A DNA stretch of 22,049 nucleotides from Nitrospirota bacterium (GTDB taxonomy: Bacteria > Nitrospirota > Thermodesulfovibrionia > Thermodesulfovibrionales > JdFR-88): the NCBI GenBank assembly GCA_021812785.1, contig JAKAMR010000040.1:1-22049 (forward strand), given 5' to 3'. The notes under the pieces were generated by a model. It made no database searches. It was not told the DNA's origin and was given only the letters and a program-made list of their open reading frames with translations. Each line of letters starts with the position of its first letter. Within the stretch, counting starts at the first letter, position 1. Of this stretch, positions 13,776 through 20,364 are shown piece after piece. The position numbers were made by a program, and so were the translations under genes.

Positions 13776-16400
13776 ATAAGCCGGCGTGGAATACTCCGTC
13801 CCGGCCTGTGATACGGATGTCCAGGTGGTGCCGTTGCCGGAGTAAGCATATTCGCCATTGCCCGAAACGAAGAAATAGCCGTTTGTATAAACGGCGGCGG
13901 AGGGGGTGAAAGAGACAGCCTGGGAGTGCCATGTTGTCCCGTCATAGCTGTCGATGTACCCCCCCATCGAGCCGACCTCCGCTACCGTGTAAACTCCGTT
14001 TCCAAAAGCGGCCCCGGCGATGCTGTAGACGTCTCCGCCGTGGGTATTGCCGGAGTATGCGCTCCAGCTGGAGCCGTCTTTTGACACATAATACTGGTCC
14101 GCGTACTGGTCTATCGCCATGAACGTGCCCGTGCTATTGTCAAAAGCCAGGCCATCGACCGGCTCGCTGCCTGAAGAAGTATAGGCCTGGGTCCAGTTCT
14201 GACCGTCCGGGGAGGCAAGGATCGCCCCTTTGCCGGCAACCCCTGCCACAACGAAGTTGCCGTCTCCATATGCGGCGCCCGTAAATTTCGCAGAGCTGCT
14301 TGATCCGTTATAAACAAGGCTCCAGTGCGACCCGTCGGTTGAATCAAGTATGTTGGAGCCCGCCCATGCAATGAACTGGCCGGATGAGCCGGAATTACCG
14401 GAAGACCCGCCGCCGGACTGTGTGCCGGAGCCGTTGCCCGGGGGGTTGCCGGAGCCGCTGTTGTTGTTCGGGGCGTTTACGCTTATGGCGATGGCCACCG
14501 GGCTTGTCACGCTATAGACCGCCTGCTGGCCGGTTGACGGATATATCACGATTACCCCGCCCACCCCGTTGCCGGGAACGACCCAGGCGTCTCCCGAGGG
14601 GTCAAAGGCTATAGTCCCCTGGGATGGCAGCGCGTAGTATCCCATATTGTAATCATTTATCTGGGAACCCGAAGGACTCCATTTGATGGCATACGTGCCT
14701 GCATCGCCGCCGGTCCAGACATCGCCTGAGGCGTCAATTGCAACTGTATCCGGCCCGTATCCGGCATTAAATTCGGAATATGTCTTGGACGTTGCATTGA
14801 ATTCGCCCACGCCCGCCGGGGCCTTTACGCCGTCGCTATTGTCCATGTCCCAGACGTTTCCGGAGGTGTCAACGGCAACTGCGGACAGCTGGCTGCCGCT
14901 GAAGGGCCCATACAGAAGCGAACCCGAAGGGGTTAATCCCGTTAAATAGCTTCCCGTATAGGAAGGCCCGGCAACGCCGATGACCCAGATATTTCCCGCA
15001 GGGTCTATTGCTATGGGGCCGGGACTTTCCGTTTTGCCATTGGTCAAGGTATGCAGGTCGATCTTCTTTTCTATTGAACAGTCAGAGGGGTTAAGCTCGA
15101 CAATGGCGCCATGCCAATCATAATCCGTATTATGGCTTGCCACCATACTGTTTCCATAGGGCAGCCAGTCGGTTGTGCTTACCAGGCCGTACGTGTATCC
15201 GAATTCGTCGGTGACCCAGATGTTTCCGGAAGAGTCTGCGGCAACGTAATTTGAGTCCAGCGAGTCCATGTACGCGCTTCCGTCCCCGGTGTTTAGACTG
15301 CAGGTCTGCAGATGATTGCCCGACGAGTCAAGCTCGGTGACAACCGCGTCTCCCGCCACCCATACGTTGCCTGATTTGTCTATGGCGATGGAGTCAGGAT
15401 CATTGCCCACGGTATAAGTGCCTATCTTGTTGCCCGACGAGTCAAGCTTCGTAACAGAACCTGCCGTCCCGGGAGTTGCCGGCTTGTCCACAACCCAGAC
15501 CGAGAAGCCGGGGGTGATGGAAAACGTGGCCGGTATATTGGATATCCCGGAGGAAAGCGGCTGCTTTTCCAGATTTTGCAGGTTCGACTGGCCGTTATTG
15601 TCCAGGGTGCCGGAGATGTTTATCGTGCCGCCGCTGCCTCCCGTGAAGGTGAAATTGGAAAAGGAGAAATTGCCCCCGTCTGATGCGGCCCCTCCCAGCT
15701 CTTTGCCGAAATTGGACGGATTTTTGCCGATATAGTTGCCCAGGTCTTTGAGCGCCTGGCTGTAGCTTTCCCCGGATTGGCCCGAGACATCGTTTGCAAG
15801 CTCCTGCAGTATGCTGTTCAGCTCCGCCATAAGCTGCTCAAGATTGGTCTGCCCGGCAGGGTTGGCGGAGGATATTCCGTTCAGGCTGTTGCCTGAAAGT
15901 GCCTGGAATATCTGGCCCAGCAGTGAAAGCATCTGGTTGAGGGCGGCCTCGACCTGCGTGGAATTGAGGTTTTGGTTCAGAGCCCCGTTTGAAAACAGCA
16001 TCTGGCCGATGAGCGTGGTAACCGGTGTTATGAATACCTGGTGCGAAGCCCCGGGGGCAAGAAACCCCACCATGTCCGGCGCGCCTGTGCTGCTGCCGTT
16101 GTTGTCGAATGTGCCGCCTGTGACAAAAAGTATGTAGTAGTCTGAAGAATTGTAATTGGGAATGCTTAAGGAGAAGCTGCCATCCGCTCCGGTTGAGCCA
16201 GTGCCCACTTTGACGAAGCCGCTGGAGGTAACCTGGTAGACCGTTATGGATGCGTTTGCGACAGGGCCGTCAATCACCTTGCCGCTTATGGCGGCCGTGC
16301 CGCCTCCTCCTCCGCCCCCGCAGCCCGCAAAAGAGAGCAGAAGGACCGGCAATATAAGCCAGATCAATGCTTTTTTGATTCCATCAAATTTTGTCTTCAT
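13758..16400 (-). CDS. Large surface lipoprotein with two beta-propeller-like regions, 3' frameshifted
   Basis: An 880-residue product from the ATG at 16400 (GGGAGG six bases upstream). A lipoprotein signal peptide ends LLSFAGC with Cys27 as the lipid site, followed by seven glycines. Next comes a carboxypeptidase-regulatory-like beta sandwich (SGKVIDGPVANASITVYQV), then a Gln/Asn/Leu-rich helical region (about 130-240). Seven NHL/Vgb-like repeats (SGNVWVAG, SGNIWVTD, AGNIWVIG and similar) precede a Gly/Ser/Asn linker. Five repeats of the BNR/sialidase-like type follow (STDGSHW, SPDGQNW, SKDGSSW, SYDGTTW, SGNGTTW). The stop at 13758-13760 cuts the array; three more repeats lie in the next frame, so the ancestral protein had about 1000 residues and eight repeats. 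There are no catalytic motifs, and binding or adhesion at the cell surface is inference. A small hairpin (16414-16428) precedes the ribosome site. Confidence 0.82.
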   Translation of the reverse strand: MKTKFDGIKKALIWLILPVLLLSFAGCGGGGGGGTAAISGKVIDGPVANASITVYQVTSSGFVKVGTGSTGADGSFSLSIPNYNSSDYYILFVTGGTFDNNGSSTGAPDMVGFLAPGASHQVFITPVTTLIGQMLFSNGALNQNLNSTQVEAALNQMLSLLGQIFQALSGNSLNGISSANPAGQTNLEQLMAELNSILQELANDVSGQSGESYSQALKDLGNYIGKNPSNFGKELGGAASDGGNFSFSNFTFTGGSGGTINISGTLDNNGQSNLQNLEKQPLSSGISNIPATFSITPGFSVWVVDKPATPGTAGSVTKLDSSGNKIGTYTVGNDPDSIAIDKSGNVWVAGDAVVTELDSSGNHLQTCSLNTGDGSAYMDSLDSNYVAADSSGNIWVTDEFGYTYGLVSTTDWLPYGNSMVASHNTDYDWHGAIVELNPSDCSIEKKIDLHTLTNGKTESPGPIAIDPAGNIWVIGVAGPSYTGSYLTGLTPSGSLLYGPFSGSQLSAVAVDTSGNVWDMDNSDGVKAPAGVGEFNATSKTYSEFNAGYGPDTVAIDASGDVWTGGDAGTYAIKWSPSGSQINDYNMGYYALPSQGTIAFDPSGDAWVVPGNGVGGVIVIYPSTGQQAVYSVTSPVAIAISVNAPNNNSGSGNPPGNGSGTQSGGGSSGNSGSSGQFIAWAGSNILDSTDGSHWSLVYNGSSSSAKFTGAAYGDGNFVVAGVAGKGAILASPDGQNWTQAYTSSGSEPVDGLAFDNSTGTFMAIDQYADQYYVSKDGSSWSAYSGNTHGGDVYSIAGAAFGNGVYTVAEVGSMGGYIDSYDGTTWHSQAVSFTPSAAVYTNGYFFVSGNGEYAYSGNGTTWTSVSQAGTEYSTPAYAAAYM

Positions 16401-16451
16401 GTTTTCCTCCCAGGGCGGATACCCCGCCTTTAAAGATTTTTTGGGAAATCC

Positions 16452-16637
16452 TTATTTTTCACGGGCCTGTTTTTTTGGATGCCGGGCCGGTGCATGCGGT
16501 TTCTTTAATATCTCGGAAAGCTCGTGGATACTTGAAAAAACGGCGGGTTTTTTCAAGCCGAAGCCCTCCATAAGCCCGGAGATGACCTCTGCGTCCGATC
16601 CGTCCCGCCTGTAAATGTGTATTATGTAGCTTTCCAG
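16452..16637 (-). CDS. 61-residue conserved-type small protein with apparent CTG start
   Basis: The frame from CTG at 16637 to the TAA at 16454-16452 encodes a 61-residue basic protein. It begins LESYIIHIYRRDGSD, continues through EVISGLMEGF and AVFSSIHELSEILKK, and ends in a lysine/arginine-rich tail. From memory this resembles a family of small proteins with an (M)xxYIIRIYRR opening and an F-x(S/N)-x-x-ELxxIL end, of unknown function. An in-frame TAG sits directly before the CTG, so no longer form exists, and the only internal ATG (codon 23) would remove the conserved opening. AAGGAGG (16650-16644) lies six bases upstream of the CTG, an ideal distance. It is followed 51 bases later by the lipoprotein gene and preceded by the SARP-like promoter, so it is the first gene of that operon. 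Confidence 0.68.
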   Translation of the reverse strand: MESYIIHIYRRDGSDAEVISGLMEGFGLKKPAVFSSIHELSEILKKPHAPARHPKKQAREK

Positions 16638-16795
16638 CTAGCGCCTCCTTCCCTCCAAAGAGCAAAAGAACTGGGTGGAAAGGATTTTTTCCCATCCGGT
16701 TTCCTGATGTGCGCTTCGCATAAATCGCTGCCCAATCATTATTTGGCTCCCCGGCTTTTGGCGGTCAACAGTTTTTGTTTTGTTTTTTAGCGGAT

Positions 16796-16827
16796 TTTAT
16801 AATGTGGGTACCCACAGATGACCCACA
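16796..16827 (-). promoter_or_regulatory. SARP-type activated promoter: two heptamer direct repeats before a -10
   Basis: Minus strand: TGTGGGT (16827-16821), CATC, TGTGGGT (16816-16810), eight bases, then TATAAA (16801-16796). Identical heptamers with an 11-bp period, the nearer one ending 8 bp before the -10, are the published layout of SARP binding sites in Streptomyces. The second heptamer also forms a perfect 14-bp palindrome with the following ACCCACA (16803-16816). There is no -35 of sigma-70 type, as expected for activator dependence. Transcription would run into the 61-residue gene and the lipoprotein. The gene immediately upstream encodes a SARP-domain regulator. Confidence 0.65.
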
Positions 16828-16898
16828 AATGTGGCCGTCTGTGAGATGGGAGGAAGAGTGCTGTCGTCTGTTTGGAAGAAATGCATGCTCCGGCCAGG

Positions 16899-19800
16899 TT
16901 AAATATTTATTTTTTTGTAAATGTTGTCCGTAGCGGGGGAAGTATCGATGCCCAGGGACGCCCGGAGCGCCTTTTTGCATTGCCTGTACGTCCTGGCGGC
17001 CTGGGCGCGCCTTCCAAGGTTTATCTGGCACAGCATCAGGTCCTGATAGAGCTCTTCGACCAGGTTGTCCAGCTCCAGCGCTTTTTCGTACTTCCGGGCG
17101 GCCATTTCCCATTGCCCGCGCTGCTGAAGATGTTTTCCGGCTTTCATGGTGAGCCGGAGCAGGGCATTTTTGACTTTTCCACGGGCCGCAATTGCCCAGG
17201 CCTGGCCAGGGTCGGCCGGAAGAAAATCGCCTTTATACAGTGCCAAGGCCTTTTCTGTAAGGTCCATGGCGGTCTCAAGCCCGCAGACGTCCATTGCCGT
17301 GGAGGGTTTTTTTTCTTTCAATCCGGCTTTTCTCCACCAGGTTTCGGCCCCGCTGATAATGCGCGTAATCGCTCTTAAGTCGGTCCAGCAATGTCTTTCG
17401 CCCAGCGTGACCAGACCGCCCCTGACCTGGACGGCCTTGGCCCCGATCATGCCCCGGAGCCGCGCACAGGTCATCTCAAAAGACTTATGGGCGAGATCGC
17501 CTTCGGCCTCGGGCCAGAGCAGGTCCGTGATTTTTCCCTCCGGGATGTCCCTCTGGCCCAGGGCAATCAGCATTTTGAGCAAGGCGAGAGGTTTTTGCTG
17601 CGGCTTGCCGTGGGGCTCAAGCGTATGGCCGCCAAGCTCGATACGGAATTCCCCGAGTGTATGAACCTTAACGGGCCAAGGCCAGTTTTCCACTTCCACC
17701 GGCCCGGCATAGTCCGTTAAGCCCCGTTTGAGGACCAGCTCCCGCGCATAGTGGGGCTCTATTTCAGCTTCGAGGGCCTTTGCGCAAAGCCCGGCCATTG
17801 CGGGCGGGTCCCACCACCAGATGAAACCGGGATAATTCCGCTCCCGTCCGATGCGGAACCCTTCACGAAGATATTCAAGGCCCTGCCCGTATTCGCCTTT
17901 ATCGAAGCAGAACTGGGCTCGTGCCGAAATGCACATGAAATCGAATATTTTGGATCCGGCGGAAAGCTCCAGCGCGGCCCGGATATGTGCATCCGCCTGC
18001 TCGTGCAGGCCCATTGAATGCTTTATCTGCGCGGACCCGAAATGGCAGAGGGCGGACGCATAAGGGTATTTTGCGCCGGCGGCATATTTGAGCGCAGCTT
18101 CGGCGTGGGCCGAGGCCTGCACAAGGTTGCCGGCCAGGAATTCCCGGTATGCCAGGACGAAAAGAAAATGGCTCAAACCGATCCTGCCTTGTATGTTTGC
18201 CCTTTCTTTTCCCTTAAGGATTTCGTCGGCCTTTTTAAAATCGCCATTGGCAAGCGCGGCAAAGGCCCCAACCACAATAAAATGGTTCATGACCTTTATT
18301 CCTGCAGCCCTGGAAATTTCATGTGCGAGGGTGATTTCATCAAGCGCCCTGGCAGGAGAGGGGGTAAGGAACAGATTGTTTACCGCGCTAAGTGAAAGCC
18401 AGCTGATCTTGAAGAGGGGTGAGACATCGGACCTGCTTGCGGCTGTCCGGAATTCCTCTGTCAGGAGGAGGGACTTATTGAAATCCCCCCGCCACCCGTA
18501 AAAATAGGCCGCAAAGTTCAATGTCTGGATCTGGCAGGCGGGGTCGCCGTGATTTTTAGCAAGCACAAGCGCCTTCTCCGCCCACTTTTCCGCGTCGGGG
18601 TGCCATGGCCTCGTGGACACCATTGCGCACGTCATGCTTGCAGACACCCTGGCCTCGATCTGGCTGGATGGGAATTTGAAATCCGCTGCTGCCATGAGCG
18701 AGTAAAGGCGGTCGATCCAGCCGCCCAAATCGGAAAAGTCGTCCCATTCGTAAAGGTAGCTGTCCACAATGAAAGACCAGCAAAGAAGAGCTCCGGCCAT
18801 ATCCTCACCGGACAAGCAACCTGTATTTTCGCCTGATACGAATGTCCGGAAGGCCTTTTCCAGATGCCCCCTGGCCCTGGAGGTGTCAGTCCCCATCAGG
18901 CATATGCCTGACCAGTAAAGGAGCCAGGGAGAGCCTTCAAGCATCTCACCGGGTATTTTCGATATCCATCCGTTCAGGGTCTGTATACGCCCCTGGGTCA
19001 AGAGGGTCTGCGCGTTTTTCAAAATGACCCTGGAAAGCGCCGCCCAGTCCTCGCACTCCATCCAGAGCTCCGCGGCGTCTCCGGTCTCTCCCGCCTCCTC
19101 CAGAAGAGCGGCCGAGGCCCTTTTCATCGCGAAGATATCTTCTTTTGAATATGTTTCGGCCGCCCTGGAGGCTAAAAATTCCCTGAACAGGGGGTGGAAC
19201 TGGTAAACGGGCGGGGTATTTCGTCTTTCAATAAAATAATTGCTGCGGCTGAGTCTTGAAAGTATCTTCCCGGCCGTTTCCAGTCCTGTCAGTTTTCCCG
19301 CCAGTCTCTCTGGTATCTTCGGAAGGGAAGAGGCTTTAAGGAGAAATTCCACGGTGGACCCTTCCATTTTCTCAAGTATTTCGCCGGCGAAATAATCGAA
19401 TATATTTTCAGGCCGGACAGAAGAAAGGCCTTCCGGCGTCCCGGCCATTTTCATTTCTTGCAGGAGAAGGGACAGGCCCGCTGCCCATCCCTGTGTCTTT
19501 TCATGCAGCTCAAGAATGGCATCCACGGAGACCTTTTTTTTGCCATAGGCATTTATGAACGCTTCTGATTCGGCCAGGCTGAACTTTATGGCCTCCCAGC
19601 CGATATGCTCCATCCTTCTGTTTGCCAGCATATAGACGAGCCTGGGCGGGGGCTCGCAGCGGCTTATCAGGAGGCATTGGATCCCTGCTGGGGCAAGGAG
19701 AACGGCCCTGGCTATTATTTCCTGAATTGAAGTGCTCTGCATGGCCTCCTGCGAGTTATCGAACACAAGGACGTGGGGCGGTTTTAACCGTCCGAACAGG

Positions 19801-20150
19801 GCCTCGAAGTAACCCGACGTAAATGCCGGAAGCCCTCCCGCGTACTCCGCCGTAAAAAGCGGCAGGGCCTTTCGGGACCTGCCCGGCAATCTTTTTGCCG
19901 CCAGTCCCATGTAATAAAAGAAGGTGGCCGGGTCTTCGTCCGTCCTGTCCATCTGGTACCAGGTGTGAGGGATCTTCAGGAAGCTCAGATAGCTGGCGGC
20001 AAGAGTTGTCTTCCCGGCCCCGGCCGGGCCGGATATCCATACGGCGGGACGGTCCCTCATTGAGTCCAGGGAGCGGAAAAGCTCTTCTCTTTTAAAGACG
20101 CCTGAGATGACAGGGCTCGTTATTTTTGACGGCTGCTCCGGACCTGTCAT
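16899..20150 (-). CDS. STAND ATPase / TPR / SARP (BTAD) transcriptional regulator
   Basis: A 1083-residue MalT-like regulator. The N-terminal NTPase has Walker A GPAGAGKTT (residues 41-49) and a Walker B-like HVLVFDN (126-132), followed by the arm region typical of STAND proteins. A long TPR-like helical middle (about 340-800) probably binds the inducer or a partner. The C-terminal output is not LuxR-type but an OmpR-like winged helix (VHTLGEFRIELGG to about residue 900) followed by a BTAD helical domain (about 930-1065), as in SARP activators. Two adjacent ATGs (20153, 20150) follow GGAGG; I use 20150 for its six-base spacing. The listed extension starts at TTG. The gene is divergent from formate dehydrogenase and immediately upstream of the operon with SARP-like repeats. 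A perfect TATAAT at 20205-20200 marks its promoter. The inducer is unknown. Confidence 0.88.
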   Translation of the reverse strand: MTGPEQPSKITSPVISGVFKREELFRSLDSMRDRPAVWISGPAGAGKTTLAASYLSFLKIPHTWYQMDRTDEDPATFFYYMGLAAKRLPGRSRKALPLFTAEYAGGLPAFTSGYFEALFGRLKPPHVLVFDNSQEAMQSTSIQEIIARAVLLAPAGIQCLLISRCEPPPRLVYMLANRRMEHIGWEAIKFSLAESEAFINAYGKKKVSVDAILELHEKTQGWAAGLSLLLQEMKMAGTPEGLSSVRPENIFDYFAGEILEKMEGSTVEFLLKASSLPKIPERLAGKLTGLETAGKILSRLSRSNYFIERRNTPPVYQFHPLFREFLASRAAETYSKEDIFAMKRASAALLEEAGETGDAAELWMECEDWAALSRVILKNAQTLLTQGRIQTLNGWISKIPGEMLEGSPWLLYWSGICLMGTDTSRARGHLEKAFRTFVSGENTGCLSGEDMAGALLCWSFIVDSYLYEWDDFSDLGGWIDRLYSLMAAADFKFPSSQIEARVSASMTCAMVSTRPWHPDAEKWAEKALVLAKNHGDPACQIQTLNFAAYFYGWRGDFNKSLLLTEEFRTAASRSDVSPLFKISWLSLSAVNNLFLTPSPARALDEITLAHEISRAAGIKVMNHFIVVGAFAALANGDFKKADEILKGKERANIQGRIGLSHFLFVLAYREFLAGNLVQASAHAEAALKYAAGAKYPYASALCHFGSAQIKHSMGLHEQADAHIRAALELSAGSKIFDFMCISARAQFCFDKGEYGQGLEYLREGFRIGRERNYPGFIWWWDPPAMAGLCAKALEAEIEPHYARELVLKRGLTDYAGPVEVENWPWPVKVHTLGEFRIELGGHTLEPHGKPQQKPLALLKMLIALGQRDIPEGKITDLLWPEAEGDLAHKSFEMTCARLRGMIGAKAVQVRGGLVTLGERHCWTDLRAITRIISGAETWWRKAGLKEKKPSTAMDVCGLETAMDLTEKALALYKGDFLPADPGQAWAIAARGKVKNALLRLTMKAGKHLQQRGQWEMAARKYEKALELDNLVEELYQDLMLCQINLGRRAQAARTYRQCKKALRASLGIDTSPATDNIYKKINI

Positions 20151-20199
20151 CATCTTCCTCCAGGGAAAAGTCAAACAACTTTGGCAATCTGCAAGAGCT

Positions 20200-20230
20200 A
20201 TTATAGCGGATTGATGTTCCCTTCTTGCAA
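20200..20230 (-). promoter_or_regulatory. Promoter of the STAND-SARP regulator gene
   Basis: On the minus strand TTGCAA (20230-20225) and a perfect TATAAT (20205-20200) are separated by 19 bases, two more than ideal. The predicted start is near 20193, giving a leader of about 40 bases. The -35 lies inside the TTCCCTT/AAGGGAA inverted repeat. Confidence 0.55.
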
Positions 20231-20235
20231 GGGAA
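20217..20235. repeat. Inverted repeat, possible operator between regulator and formate dehydrogenase genes
   Basis: TTCCCTT, five bases (CTTGC), AAGGGAA: perfect 7-bp arms, covering the -35 of the regulator promoter. No T-run follows on either strand, so it is not a terminator. Its position suggests an operator for autoregulation or for another factor. No TGTGGGT heptamers are present in this intergenic region. Confidence 0.5.
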
Positions 20236-20278
20236 GATAAAAAACTAAAAAATTAACAAAAATAAATATATCATGCGC

Positions 20279-20307
20279 TTGACAAGCTCCTTAAACTGCT
20301 CTACTTT
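20279..20307 (+). promoter_or_regulatory. Likely promoter of formate dehydrogenase
   Basis: A perfect TTGACA (20279-20284), a 17-base spacer and TACTTT (20302-20307, three of six -10 positions, including the key first T, A and last T). The start near 20314 would give a leader of about 50 bases before the ATG at 20365. The weak -10 suggests control by an activator. Confidence 0.45.
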
Positions 20308-20364
20308 TTTAATGAAATATGCCTGGCCTGCATTACCATCCGTGTAATCATGGAGGCATAACAA

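Noticed and set aside
13765..13780. Programmed ribosomal frameshift in the lipoprotein gene
   Set aside because: There is no slippery heptamer, no homopolymer and no obvious downstream structure at the join.
16246..16614. A 122-residue plus-strand frame over the lipoprotein start
   Set aside because: It is antisense to the lipoprotein N terminus, its RBS and the 61-residue gene, and its poly-proline run is only the reverse of the glycine linker.
16638..16790. Possible riboswitch in the leader of the 61-residue gene
   Set aside because: The leader has short complementary segments, but I could not match it to the cyclic-di-GMP, cobalamin or other consensus cores by eye.
20279..20286. TTGACAAG as part of a second palindrome (CTTGACAAG) pairing with CTTGCAAG at 20224
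   Set aside because: The two differ in length by one base and the second is better explained as the -35 of the formate dehydrogenase promoter.
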